From: Rhabditoides inermis
Taxonomy: Eukaryota; Nematoda; Chromadorea; Rhabditida; Rhabditidae
DNA length: 64,000 nt
Assembly: GCA_963966185.1 (NCBI GenBank)
Contig: CAWZYM010000283.1
Span: 1,331,001-1,395,000, forward strand
Direction of reading: 5' to 3'
Shown here: positions 31,385 through 50,819 of the stretch, one piece after another
How the letters are laid out: every line of letters starts with the position of its first letter
Position numbering within the stretch: position 1 is the first letter of the stretch
Notes under the pieces: generated by a model
What the model was told of the DNA's origin: nothing
Database searches by the model: none
The model's input: only the letters and a program-made list of their open reading frames with translations
Position numbers and translations under genes: made by a program

Positions 31385-33809
31385 TCACTTTCTCCTCGCC
31401 ACTTCCTTCTCGAGATTGGCGCAGTAGCTCTCCAGTTGCGTCAGCTGGTTCTTCTTCTGCAAGGAGGGGTTCAAGAAGGCGATTAAAAAATTAAGTTGCT
31501 GTGTTGTTGTAGGGTTGGTTAGGCATAAACAGTTGTGATATACGATTATGTGAAAGCTGTTCGCAAAACAAAATTAAATTACACAACTATGGCAATTAGT
31601 AAATCATACAACATACAACATACCACCATACCACCATACCACCATACCACCATACCACCATACCACCATACCACCATACCACCATACCACCATACCACCA
31701 TGCCACCATACCATTATGTCTTCAAACAACTATGCTATCATACCACCATACCACCATACCACGGTGATTTCGAAATGTTTTCGCGCGCATTTTCATTTCG
31801 CTCGCTTCTTTTTTTTTTGATTCAGTTAGATTTTCACTGTTCTTTTTTGCCTTTTTTTCATTTTTTTCAAGTTTTGAATGTGAGAGACGCGAACATCAAA
31901 ATTGGTATCGTTAGATCCTCTCACATTCAAGATGAAATGAAGAAACGCAAATCTTCCAAAAAAGTATGTATGTAGGAGCGGAAGCCGTCGCTGTTTGGCG
32001 TTCTCTGGTTGTTTGATTTATAGGGTTTTCCACCGCGAGCCTCGCCACCAGAACGAGGTCAAATTCAGAGGTATCAAAAATAAGTTTTTGAGAACTTTTT
32101 CAGAAGAATTAAACTATGCTATTGGATAGATCTTTCGATTTCGCGAAACTATAACTTTGTAACTCACTCAACAGAAACTCGAAAAAGAGCCCCTGCCGGA
32201 GTTGTCTGATCGCCATCTCTGGATGCTGCCAGTTTCCTGGATTTCTGAAGCACTTTTCTCGCTTTCTCCTCTTTTTTCAATCTGTCTTCCGGGAAGACTC
32301 TTCCCTCTTACCCTCCTTTCTTTGAATCAACTTCGTGGTGACCGTGCTTCAACAACCACCGATAAAAGACGTCTACATATGTTTACCATATACTATGTAA
32401 ATCAAGAGTATGAAAGTCGAGACGTTTTTGACTTTTCCACAAGACAGAGTAATCTCATGGTCATTATCACGATGAATGTCCAGGTTCCAGGCATCATGAA
32501 AAACAATCAGAAAACACATTTTTGCTAATAGTATGGTGGTATGGTGGTATGGTGGTATGGTGGTATGGTGGTATGGTGGTATGGTGGTATGGTGGTATGG
32601 TGGTATGGTGGTATGGTGGTATGGTGGTATGGTGGTATGGTGGTATGGTGGTATGATGGTATGGTGGTATGGTGGTATGATACCATGGTATGGTGGTATG
32701 ATACCGTAGTATGATGGTATGGTGGTATGATTGTATGATTGTATGTTGTATGTTGTATGATTTACTAATGACCCACAACTATAGAGCTGCAGCTGCAGGC
32801 AAGTACCTTTTCCACAAACTCGGCCAGATTGTCGATTCGCTCCCACAGATTCTCGACGACTGCGAATTGGGGCTCCATCTAAAGCAACTTCTGATCGAAT
32901 TTATTTATATAAAAAAAACGCGTCCGTCTAATAGCATGCGCGGCTCTCAAATAAAAGCTATACCTAACAACCTGACCCGATGAACAAAAAATAAATACGC
33001 ACCTGTCGAATAGCGTGCGCGGCAATATCCCCGTCACAGGCGACGAGCTCGGCGAGGGTGCGGAGCTCCTCGCAGGCAGTGGCTGCGGAGTCGAGGGAGG
33101 AGGAGAGGCCGAGCGAGGGGGACAGGGACTGGAAGGGGAGGGGTGAGGGAGGGAGGGAGGGAGGGAGGGAGGGAGGGAGGGAGGGAGGGAGGGAGGGAGG
33201 GAGGGAGGGAGGGAGGGAGGGAGGGAGGGAGGGAGGGAGGGAGGGAGAGGGGAGAGAGGGGGGGGAGGGAGGGAGGAATAGAGGGAAGGAGAGAGCGACT
33301 GGAAGGGGGGGGGGTGAGGGACGGAGAGGGAGGGAGAAAGGGGGGATAGAGGGAGGGAGAGAGCGACTGGAAGGGGGCGGGTGAGGGAGAGAGGGAGAGG
33401 GGAGAGAGAGAGGAGAGGGAGAGGGGGGGAAGAGGGAGAAAGGGGGAGAGAGGGAGAGAGATAGGGGGATAGAGGGAAAGAGAGGGAGAAAGAGAGAGTG
33501 AGAAGGATAGGAAGAAGACAGGGACTGGTAGAGAGGGAATTCAGTGCTATGAGTATAGATTTTGAGCAACTGTATGAACTGCATATGTTTCAGCGCCCAG
33601 ATAACAATTGAGTGGCATGTAATGCATTCAATGTGAGTGAAGTTTCATAGTAAAAGAGAGAAAGGGTGAAATATTAAAAATGGTGCGCTTCTCAAGGTTT
33701 ATGAGCCAACGAATTGTAAGCATTTGAATTGTAAGCATTTTGAGTTATGTAGTAAAAGACTGGGAGTACTGCATCCACTGAATGCTATTGAAGCACAAAC
33801 GAAACGAAG

Positions 33810-33858
<49 letters not shown>

Positions 33859-33981
33859 AAAAGTGCAACTCACGACTCCAGCCAGCACATCGCATATGCT
33901 CTTGATATTATCCGCCAGTTGCGACGCGCCTTCTATGGAATTCATAGAAGTGGATGGGGAAGTGGGAAGAGACACTGCCAT
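31385..33981 (-). CDS. small coiled-coil protein, unrecognised family
   Basis: Four exons join in phase to 125 residues: 33874-33981, 33003-33128, 32807-32878, 31385-31456. The start MAVSLPTSPSTSMNS is three bases after a CTTTCAG acceptor. The chain is nearly all helical: QLADNIKSICDVLAGV, then SAATACEELRTLAELV, then ENLWERIDNLAEFVEK and KKNQLTQLESYCANLEKEVARRK. Size and architecture resemble small subunits of lysosome-related complexes such as BLOC-1 or BORC, but I see no diagnostic motif and do not name it. Introns are large because they hold a GGGA satellite and a foldback element. Confidence 0.7.
31595..32769. mobile_element. foldback element with inverted (TACCACCA)n arms
   Basis: Both ends carry ATTAGTAAATCATACAACAT in inverted orientation. 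Next to each end lies an 8-bp satellite in opposite orientation: (TACCACCA)n at ~31619-31700 and (TGGTGGTA)n at ~32532-32660, with degenerate copies inward. The ~800-base centre has no recognised protein. This is the architecture of foldback (FB/Galileo-like) transposons, by analogy only. It occupies the last intron of the small coiled-coil gene. Confidence 0.75.
33142..33246 (+). repeat. (GGGA)n microsatellite
   Basis: About 26 uninterrupted GAGG/GGGA tetramers. Related degenerate purine sequence continues to ~33500. Confidence 0.9.
33813..33857 (+). repeat. (GA)n microsatellite
   Basis: Pure GA run in the first intron of the small coiled-coil gene. Confidence 0.9.
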
Positions 33982-34976
33982 TTTCTGAAAGAGTATCACG
34001 TGCAATGAAAACCAATGTAAGTACTCTAGGTTAAAGGTTATGAGATCTACAACCAAAATCAAGGAGATGCGTGACAGTCACTAGGGTTAGTACCATATTA
34101 ATATAAACAGTAAAATACAATAAAAATTCATTAGTAAAATATGCAGGACCTTTCTCCTCCTCCTCTTCGTGCGTGCAATGCGTTTAGGGTCAGCTGGGTC
34201 TTCGTTTCCCTCCCACATTAGCACAATCAATGTGGAATGGCGGACACTGGGACGAAATTGGCTGTGAGGCAGAGGAGAGCGGGAGAGAAAATGAATAGAG
34301 GAAAGAGCGCTCGCTTCCTTCTGGTGTGTGTGGAATAAAAAACAGAGAGAGACGAGGGAAGGACGTTTGTTGATTCCCCCGGGGCGCACTGCTGACCACT
34401 AGCGCCGCAAAAGGACAAGGCGATAAGATAAAGGTGTATTTGAACTGGTTAGTATTGATTGACACGCGAAATGGAAAGTATTGCAATGTTCGGACTACAT
34501 TGTTCTGAATTCGTTTCGAAACGTGGCACATGGAAATAAATAACTTTATCAAAGTGATTGACTGAAATGTGGGAATGCACGATGGATAATCCTCTGAATA
34601 GGTGAAACATGTCCATAAGTAATTCTTAAATGATATCATCATCGGTTCTAGCGAATGTACATATACATGACAACGGCAGCTTGCTTCTCAACCTCACTGA
34701 TAACAGAAAAAACAAGCCCCTCCTCAACCTCAAACTACTCCAAGATGCAGCGGTACCTATCTCTTTTCCTCGCTGGCACAAAGAGATTGTGGAAGTGGTT
34801 CGTTCACGGAAGTGCGCATCAGAAGTCAACAGGATTCTACAGGATTCTACAGGTTAACAGGCTAATGGAGATCTCGTTCACTCGAGCGCACAGATCTCAG
34901 TACTTCCGCGCCTGTTGTAGATCTAGAGTCCCTTTTTCTAGGGCAAAAGTTCGTTTTGTTCGCATACAGGAGCATC
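33982..34976. other. intergenic region between two minus-strand genes
   Basis: 5' flank of the coiled-coil gene and 3' flank of the M6 gene. Several long frames exist on both strands but none has splice-consistent or family-like sequence. Confidence 0.35.
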
Positions 34977-41678
<6,702 letters not shown>

Positions 41679-43139
41679 CTGGAAAAGGTCAGCTGATCTG
41701 ATCTGGATATAGAATATCTGTATAAAACTAGATGTGTGTGAGTGAGGAAGAAACAGATAAGCTACACATAGCGAGTCCTACAATGTAACGGTGGTGTAGG
41801 AACGGAATATGAGCAAGTTGATCAATTTACTTTCACGATGTCGCGAATAAAACAGAAGCGTGAGTTAAGTAGACATAAGTATTTCTAGAAAACTGCGATC
41901 AATGTGCACAATCACTATGGGGACATCGAAAATGTATATCTGAAATGTGCAACAAAGGCGGGACGCAGTTTTTGAGAAAACACACATGAGACATGAGAAA
42001 ACGGGTGACGTGGAGAACGGCTGGACGAGCAAGTGCGAGTTCCATAAATAGTTTCGTATGCAGGAATCTCTTATGTTGTTAGCGATGAATCATTCGAATA
42101 CGTTTCGGCTCTCGTGTTTTTAGTGTGACTCATTTCTCGACAATGCCGTAAATGCTAGTTGTTCAGTTATAATAACACGCGAGAGCTAAAACGAATAACA
42201 CATATCATTGCAAGTTTTGGATATACAAAAAGTCCATTTCTGCTAATTGCGTGAAGTATGGCAAACTTCATTACAAAACTGTGATAATCTCGAACAAAAC
42301 AATTGAAACGTATGGGAAAAGGCGCTACACTACACATGTCGCGGCTCGCCAGCGAATGACTCGTCAGTGAGATAGAGAGGGACCCTCAGCTGACTAAGAG
42401 CAAACAAACCAGCCTCGGCGCGCGCGTATCATAGGTCACATGCTTGTAGGTGAGAGCAAACAACGAATTTGCATATTCCTAACCGACATCGATCGATAAA
42501 CTAGACCAGGGGTGAATGGCGCGTGGCGGTGTGTGAGTAAGCATGTGTGTGTAATCTATTAGCCGCGGGGCACGGCAATGCGAAAAGGAAAAGCGGCGCG
42601 CTCTTTTGAGAACGTGTGACCTGTGTCCGCAGTGTCTTATCAAGAATACATGGAGGGGGTCGTAAGCTGTCCCCTTCACCTGATAGAACCGTCCAGACGA
42701 GCATTGTTTGTTTGTTGACGATGCGCACCTGGATACCCTTCCTCTTTGTTGGATCAGGTAATTAGTTATTAGTACTACTGTTCGATCACTAGTAATCTTT
42801 GTTACAGTATGTTCGATAATCGACATTGATGTCGTGAGAATAATCGACAACTTCGAGAGCTGGAAAGAACTCCGGCAGTCTCATTTGGATGCGTATGAAG
42901 GTGGGGTTTGAAACTGAGTGAGATCAATTGCCATTACGTCAGAGAGTTGCAAACATTGCTTGATAACATCGCTACTTTCTTATCATATCACATATGCTCA
43001 CTTTAATGTAGTGTCTATTTGAATCACGCGTGCAATGTGCAAATAAAGCACAACGGGGAAAAAGTGAATCGATTTTGAACGTACGAATCGAGTCATGGCG
43101 ATCATTATCGACGTTTCCACTAGCTAATAGCGGTCGGTC
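41679..43139. other. divergent intergenic region between M6 and phospholipase genes
   Basis: Should contain the M6 5' exon(s) and both promoters. On the plus strand 42720-42892 can be read as two exons starting MRTWIPFLFVGS, a signal-like peptide, but I could not link it to the phospholipase. Long minus-strand frames at 42.5-42.85 kb have no family-like features. Confidence 0.35.
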
Positions 43140-46100
43140 ATGACTTTGCCCCTATTTATAATCGTGTGGCTCGCGCTCTGTGGACATGCTGTGAGAAACA
43201 GTACGTTTATTTTTATTTTAACATTCAGTGAACAAATCTATTGTGTTCTCTTCATCCCTCACAATCAAGGCGTGGTCAGTTTCTTCGAAACAGCCCCCTT
43301 CAAAACGCATTCAAAACGCAAAACACGCTGTTTGATCTGTGTTCGGAAGGCGTTTCGTAGTCTGTATCGATGGGATTTTTTTTTTGTCAAACTGACCCTA
43401 AAAGATTGTGTTGATCAGGATATGAAACTTAAAATATTCTGTGAAACAGGAGAAGACTGAAAAAGGGCGTTATCGAAATTCATGTTTATGACATCACAGA
43501 CTACCCCTCTCGGCTGGCCCTGCTTTCTCTCCTGCCCCCTTTCCCCTCCCCTACCCCCACCCAGCGATGTCAACCACCTCGCCACCCAACCACGTCACTG
43601 TCATTGGCGCCATCGGAGGACTCCCTTACCGTGGGTTACTGTACTTTGTTTTCACTGTGGATTACTGTACATACTCTTGTATTGGGTTACTGTATTCTTT
43701 CATTAGTAAGTATACTGATTGTGTTCTTGCAGTATTCAAGTTATGACGTGTTTTTATATATATAAAATTTGATTAGTTATTTGTGATAATTGTGATTGTT
43801 ACAGGCCGCTCGCACCGCAAAGGCGACGTCGTTCAAGGATATTGCGACAGAGTATAGAGGTATGTCAGAATGTTGTTTTACAGTTTGTTTTGTTTACTTG
43901 TATTTTCCAGGTATCTCCTTTTTCGATGGGCGGTGACGGCGATGTGGCCACTGTCGGGACGATTCCTAGTGAGTCTCTCTCCTCTCTTCCTTTCTCTCCT
44001 CTCTCCCTCTCCTCTCTCCTCTCTCTCTCTCCTCTCTCCTCTCTCCTCTCTCCTCTCTCCTCTCTCCTCTCTCCTCTCTCCTCTCTCCTCTCTCCTCTCT
44101 CCTCTCTCCTCTCTCCTCTCCTCTCTCCTCTCTCCTCTCTCCTCTCTCCTCTCTCCTCTCACCTCTCTCCTCTCTCCTCTCTCCTCTCTCCTCTCTCCTC
44201 TCTCCTCTCCTCTCTCCTCTCTCCTCTCTCCGCTCTCCTCTCCTCTCTCCTCTCTCCTCTCTCCTCTCTCCTCTCTCCTCTCTCCTCTCTCCTCTCTCTC
44301 TCTCTCCTCTCTCCTCTCTCCTCTCTCCTCTCCTCTCTCCTCTCTCCTCTCTCCTCTCTCCTCTCTCCTCTCTCCTCTCTCCTCTCTCCTCTCTCTCTCT
44401 CCTCTCTCCTCTCTCCTCTCTCTCTCTCTCCTCTCTCCTCTCTCCTCTCTCCTCTCTCCTCTCTCCTCTCTCCTCTCTCCTCTCTCCTCTCTCCTCTCTC
44501 CTCTCTCCTCTCTCCTCTCTCTCTCTCCTCTCTCCTCTCTCCTCTCTCCTCTCTCCTCTCTCCTCTCTCCTCTCTCCTCTCTCCTCTCTCCTCTCTCCTC
44601 TCTCCTCTCTCCTCTCTCCTCTCTCCTCTCTCCTCTCTCCTCTCTCCTCTCTCCTCTCTCCTCTCTCCTCTCTCCTCTCTCCTCTCTCCTCTCTCCTCTC
44701 TCCTCTCTCCTCTCTCCTCTCTCCTCTCTCCTCCTCTCCTCTCTCCTCTCTCCTCTCTCCTCTCTCCTCTCTCCTCTCTCCTCTCTCCTCTCTCCTCTCT
44801 CCTCTCTCCTCTCTCCTCTCTCCTCTCTCCTCTCTCCTCTCTCCTCTCTCCTCTCTCCTCTCTCCTCTCTCCTCTCTCCTCTCTCCTCTCTCCTCTCTCC
44901 TCTCTCCTCTCTCCTCTCTCCTCTCCCTCTCCTCTCCCCTCTCTCCCCCTCCCTCTCCCTCCCCTCCCTCCTCTCTCCCTCTCCCTCTCCCTCCCTCTCT
45001 CCCTCCCTCTCCTCCCTCTCTCTTCTCTCTCCTCTCCCTTCCTCTCCCCCTCCCTCTTCCTCCACCTCCCTCTCTCTCCCTCTTTCTCGCCCACTCCCCC
45101 CCTCTCTCTCTCCTTCTCTCACCCCCCTCTCAGACATCCTCCGCCGCTTCTCGCCCTCCCTCATCGGTCCTTCCCATGGTGTCTCCCTCTCCTCGGACCA
45201 GTTCCTCTCGCAGTTCAACGTCGCGCAGAGTGGGGCCATGAGCGACGAGATGCTGGGGCAGGTGAGAACAAGAACATTCCATTTTTTTCGCAAAGTTTTG
45301 TGATTGTTACTCCACCTCCCTGTGAGTTGGGTGTAAGCTTTCGATCCAATGTTTCGAAGAACGACTGACTTTCTTAGGAGAAAATAGGGAACATTCGCGT
45401 ATTTCAAAAACGACACCACACCATTTTCTTCCCAGGCGCAAGAGCTGGTCCGCCGCATGTCGACCCACTCTTCCGTCTCGCTCGCTGACGACTGGAAACT
45501 CGTCACCCTGTTCGTGGGCAGCAACGACCTGTGCAGGCGGTGCGACAACACGGTGAGTTGGGTGTAAGTATTCTAGCTGTCCAATAAGTTTAGGGTTCTT
45601 GAATAACTGTATGTTTGAGAAAAGGAAAGAGAGATAGAGAGGGAGAGAAAGAGAGGGAGAGAGGAAGACTTTGTTCCAGACCGAGATGATCGTAAACTAC
45701 CGCCACTCGGTGTTCGAGGCGGTTGCCTACCTCAGGGATCACCTACCGAGGTAGGTCAAAGGAACAGTGGCGACTTATTTCTGCCACAACCTGCCACAAC
45801 TCCTCATTTTCACATGAGCAAAACATTTGGCGCTGACCGGAATCGATCACGCGAAGATCGGGGGCCACAACGCAGCGCACATTCACTGAGCTATGAAGCA
45901 AGTGAAAGGGTGCAGTTCATTCGCGCTTATGTCTCCGACCACAACGTGCAGTATTGAAGCGTTGGCGGGTAATTCAAATTTTCGTCTGCATCCTTGGCAG
46001 TGGCAGATTCGAAAGTAACGCAGAATCGTCGTTCTTTCGCAAAAATCGAAAATGTGTTAGGTTAATATAGTTTTTAATAATACTCCAAGTCAGTATTAAG

Positions 46101-47024
46101 TCGCCACTGTGCCTTTAACAATAATTCAAACCTATCCGATATAGATCCTTCAAACAACATAAACATACACAAGCCATATTTCGCTTGGCGGATGATGATT
46201 AGTTCGTAACTTACACTATTCTATCATTTACAGTATCTCGCTTAGCCCTTGTGGCGTATGGTATGCACTTGTTGTGTCAGGATATAGCGATTCTGAATAC
46301 ACTATTGACCTGTTGATTCATTGATTGATCATTTCCAGGACAATCGTGAACGTGCTACCAGCGTTCCACGTGAATGTGCTACTCGACACGGAGCCCAGCA
46401 ACGAGATGTGTCCCGCGTTCCATCGGTGAGAGAGAGAGAGGGGGAGAGAGAGAGAGGAAGAGAGAGAGAGAGAGGGAAGAGAGGGAGGGAGGGAGGGGGA
46501 GAGAGGAGGGGGGGGGGGAAGAGAGAGGGAGAGAAAGAACAAGAGAGAGGGAGAGAGGGGGTGAATAGACGGGAGGCAAAAAGAGAGTTATACATACTTT
46601 ATACATCGAAAGTTGTCGGAAGTGAGTTCACAGCAAACAATATTGACAATCAATCCCATCTGTAGTACACATACCATTTTCGAACAAATTAGAATGAACA
46701 ACACAATAATTATCACTGGACAGGCAATTCCGTGAATTCCCAAAAACAGCCCTGCACAACAATAAACGAACGTTGAAACATATCGTGTAAACAACAAGAA
46801 ACGGGATGAAATGAGAGGAGACGAGAGAAAGAGAGAGAGGGGAGAGAGCGAGAGAGGGAAGGAGAGAGAAAGAGTGGCAGAGAGAGAGAGAGAGGGAGAG
46901 ATCCTCCCTTGCAGTCAGTTCTGTCCCTGCGTGCAGTCCCTGCCTCGCGAGGAGTTCAATTGGGTCAAGAGAGATATGGACGACTCACTGTTGGGACTGT
47001 ATGGGGAAGAGTTCCAGGTAGGAT

Positions 47025-47060
<36 letters not shown>

Positions 47061-47653
47061 TCTTTCTCTTTTCCCTCTCCCTCTCCTCTCTCACTCTCTC
47101 ATGCATTGTCTAACTTCCAGACCCCTTCATTTGCCGTCAACCTCATCCCCGCACTGAACATTACCGCGATTCCCAAATTCAAGGTATTTTTTAATATTCT
47201 GTTTTCCCTTCTCCCTTAAGATTTGTGTTTGTTTGTATGCAGCAGGTATGGCTTATGTGAATACTGTTACCATACTTATAATGTATTCCATCATCTAACA
47301 TCTAACCTAACATCTAACATCTATCAGCAGTATTCCAACATCTACTTACTTGAGCTACGTTTCATAAATGGAATGTAATTTGAAATGTGTGTGTGTTTTC
47401 CAATAGTATTTCGCTTTTGAGTAAAACAAACAAAAACTAAAAAGAAATCTAATTATGAGAAAAAATTAGTGTCATGTCAAATTAAAGTCATGTCAGTGTC
47501 AAATTAGTGTCATGTCATAGGTCAAAACATTGAAACTGTGTGCTGGTGGAATAACACGCCATCTATTTCAGAACACCTCCATCCCCAATTTCGCCGTTTT
47601 TGCGCTGGACTGCTTCCACTTCTCTCATCTCACACATGATCTGGTATGCTCTC

Positions 47654-47698
<45 letters not shown>

Positions 47699-47920
47699 TC
47701 TCTCTTCTCCCTATTCCTATCTCATATCTCTATGCCTATAAGTAACCATTACATTGTTGATCTCAACAGTAATAAATAAAATACCGTAAATTTATAACCT
47801 CGCCCTCGCAGGTCTCGAAGCTGGTGTGGCGCAATCTGTTCCAGCCAGTGAGTGGGAGGAGCGGGTTCGAGCAGTTCACGGAGGAAGACGCGGGCAGATA
47901 CGACTGTCCGCCGGAGGTAC

Positions 47921-47977
<57 letters not shown>

Positions 47978-48588
47978 TCATTTAGTCGTTCCCCTACTTC
48001 CGCACCCTGGGCAACTCGAAGTCTGTCCGTGCTCTGCAGACCCGTCTCACCCACCTACCGCTGCGACCCGCCACTCCCCAGGGGAGGAGCGTGAGAACGG
48101 TACGATTGAGAATCACTAAATCAGTTTTCAAATACAACCGAGTAATCGTGCAGTGTCATATTTTTCATTCTCAATCGTTGCATTCTCTCTCCCTATGAGA
48201 GAAGAATGAGAGCGACACGATTTAGACTCAGCCAAGATTTCCAACGAGCAACCAATTCACCCCATAGGTTTCTGCACGCATATAGTTAGCGTCATACAAT
48301 AATGTTTCAATATCTCTTCTTTCAGTTCCTGTGTAATCAAAACGATTACAGATCACGGTGCCTTCCGTTGCCGAGCTTGAGAAGGAGGCTCAAGCCCAGT
48401 CGACCCAAGCCCAAGCTCAGGCCCAGTTGCCCACTGACGCGTCCCACCTCTCGTGGATTCTTCCCGTGGCCGCTTTCGCTCTCCTGGCTGCTGTTCTGTT
48501 TGTGAGCACTCGACAGAGGAAGGCGAGATCGAACGAGAGAACGCCTCTGTTGACGGCCGATATGTACGATCAGGACAGCCTATTCTAA
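43140..48588 (+). CDS. membrane phospholipase B1-like GDSL lipase, 5' part frame-broken
   Basis: Exons: 43140-43200 (signal peptide [17 protein letters not shown]), 43500-43630, 43805-43859, 43911-43968, 45134-45261, 45436-45552, 45680-45750, 46339-46425, 46915-47017, 47121-47183, 47572-47643, 47812-47916, 47986-48099, 48352-48588. It follows PLB1 order: [12 protein letters not shown] nucleophile block, YRG then [24 protein letters not shown] (block III Asn), then [12 protein letters not shown] (catalytic Asp/His), and a C-terminal transmembrane helix ([16 protein letters not shown]) with a short tail. Such enzymes are ecto-lipases releasing fatty acids from phospholipids. From 45134 on every phase joins. 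In 43500-43968, however, conserved blocks lie in different frames. This means either pseudogenization or sequence errors. Exon 1 linkage is inferred. Confidence 0.75.
43975..44935 (+). repeat. (CTCTCCT)n heptamer minisatellite
   Basis: About 950 bases of nearly uninterrupted 7-base repeat with occasional phase slips, inside one phospholipase intron. Long open frames on both strands here are artefacts of the repeat. Pyrimidine-rich sequence continues to the next acceptor at 45133. Confidence 0.95.
45756..46117. mobile_element. MITE-like element, copy 1
   Basis: Ends are inverted: AAAGGAACAGTGGCGACTTA against TTAAGTCGCCACTGTGCCTTT. It fills most of a phospholipase intron and begins six bases after the donor. 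A related sequence lies at 48733. Confidence 0.75.
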
Positions 48589-49300
48589 TGTACTTGAAAC
48601 GTCTATTGTATATACTTATTCACTTATGTCATACGGTTGTGCGCCAGCATTTTTGTACAGATTAATAATTGCATCAATTATTGGTCTGTTCGGTGTGTAT
48701 CAGATTGTCAAGGGAAGGATGTTTTTAGAGACATTAAAGGAACAGTGGCGATTTTTTGACTCAGAGTATCATCAAAAATCATATAAACCAAATACATTTG
48801 CAATTTTTGCGAAAAAGACGATTCTGCGTTGTTCAAATTATTTTTGTTAAAACGAAATAAATGCTAATTATGCGAAAAATGAACAGTTCGATCGCAGAGA
48901 TAAAGGCGAGAAAAAGCGGCAGTTGCATCACTGAAGTTTCGAAAATTTTACACAAAACTGACATAGCAACTTTTCAAAAAGACACGAGGTCACGAGGCCA
49001 ATGCGTAAAGATGAAAGTTAACATTCGGACAACTGTGGTTCGGTGCACGTTCACACACCTTCACTTCACTGCTTGTGACTTTTGAATTTTATTAATCAAA
49101 ATTGTGCCTTTTGACCCGAAACCGATTCAATTTCGATTTTCTTCATTTATTCGACATTCACACACATTCGCGATTTGGGTATGAACATAATTACGAACTA
49201 TGCAATTACTAGCGACCAGATCAAATTTCCACGACTTGCATATCAGCAACATTTTCAATTTGTTGAAAACGTAAAACGTTATCGAGAAAACGTGTAAGTT
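48589..49300. other. intergenic region between convergent genes
   Basis: Shared 3' flank of the phospholipase (+) and a membrane protein gene (-). Apart from the partial MITE nothing was recognised. Confidence 0.4.
48733..48845 (+). mobile_element. MITE-like element, partial copy 2
   Basis: TTAAAGGAACAGTGGCGA and AAAAGACGATTCTGCGTTG match the complement of the right part of the element at 45756-46117. Only one end is clear. It lies in the 3' flank of the phospholipase gene; an AATAAA at 48856-48861 follows. Confidence 0.6.
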
Positions 49301-50744
49301 CTATGGTGAGTTGTGTGTTCCGGGCTGTTTCGCAGAAGCGTCGACGAGGCGATATTCATTCTCCCTCGGCGTCTCTACGTTCAAGTACTTTGCGTCCACC
49401 CAACGATGAGCCTGCAAGGTGTATATGTACTTATTGTTTATGTACTTTTTTGAAGCGAATTTTTGTACACAATGTAGAAATGTGTCAGAATCAACTCACC
49501 AAAACGTGCGTGAGAAAGATCATGACCAGTAGATCGAAGAAGAACACACCCTCTGCGTAATCGATCGATCTCAGTTCCCCCTCCACGGAGATTTTCAGGT
49601 GACCAAGAAGCACTGAAACGAAAATATGGTTGTACAAATGTAAATAAATACAAAAAGTGATTATTGTGATTGTTTGTGTGATTGTTTGTTGTATTAACTA
49701 TCTCACATGTTATTATCGCAGGAAGTATAGGAGCGTAGTGTGACTTCACCAATCCCGCAAACTGCTTGCTCGATTCGCTTGTTTCGGATAGGAAATGTAC
49801 CTGGAAATAGATGCGATATAGTGATATAACTTTAAATATTGCTAATTTATAAGTGATACGTATACGTACCGCCTGAGCGGGGAGCAGTATAGCCAAAATT
49901 GCGACGAGATAGAAACCGCGAATAACAATGTCGAACAATGCGTTGTCTGGGAATATAAATGTTTTCAAAACGTGGATTGCGGACACGATCGCCGCGGACA
50001 CAAGTGTCACTTTCCTTATAGGAATCGACTGCATATAGCTGAAAAAAGTGTAGTTAGTTGCGGAAAAAAGCTCGATTCACTAACCTTCTATAGCTATCCT
50101 CGTCGATTTTCTTTCTGTGGTATTTCATGTGCTGTACCAGCAGCGCTGCTCCGAGGAGAAGCAGAAGAAGGAGAGCGGTCTTCTCCACTATCCACTCAAG
50201 TGCGAAGATGAAGGGATACGCGGCACGGACGCCGCTAAAAAAGTAATTGCATTACTTCATTTTTATTTCTTGGCTGTTCTTGTTGTAAAAAAAGAAAAAA
50301 AATACACATGATATATCTTCACTCGACTTTTGAAAACATCCTTACATCCTTACTCCCGCCGCCACGCTTGACGAGATCGAATATGCCAATGATGATCCAG
50401 TGCGGAATGAAGTTCATGATAGCACTGCATACGAAAAGATTTCGAACCGCCTGAAACGCAAAAACTTTGAGTTACACATTTGTTTTGCTTCCGTGAGGCA
50501 CAGGGTTTGAACAAAACTTACGCCAGCCACTATATCGAATTGTTTGGTGGGCGTCTTGAGACTATAGTGATGATTGAGCATGAAGTTGAGTGCGATTAGC
50601 AGTTGCCAGAGTTGTAAGAGATGCATCCCGGCTGCTTCATAGTACGGATCATTATTGTCAGGCACTGAAAAAAAATATGGATACATGTTTGATCTTTGAT
50701 ATGATTTGACTGAATAACTAGATTGAAAAAGAGGAACAAAAAAA

Positions 50745-50819
<75 letters not shown>

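Noticed and set aside
31535..31975. Thr/Tyr/Pro/His repeat protein.
   Set aside because: Translation of the TACCACCA satellite of the foldback element; the matching frame on the other arm has the same cause.
33003..33584. 206-codon Pro/Ser-rich frame on the minus strand.
   Set aside because: Only its first part (33003-33128) is a supported exon; the rest translates the GGGA satellite.
34190..34642. 150-codon minus-strand frame.
   Set aside because: No splice partners, no recognisable motif, composition like random intergenic sequence.
42479..42850. 123-codon minus-strand frame as the M6 start exon.
   Set aside because: No donor in the required phase and sequence composition is not protein-like; the M6 start stays open.
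43842..45551. Open frames of 477-557 codons on both strands.
   Set aside because: They are translations of the (CTCTCCT)n array; a 7-base unit lacking stops stays open in every frame. The real exons at both ends use other phases.
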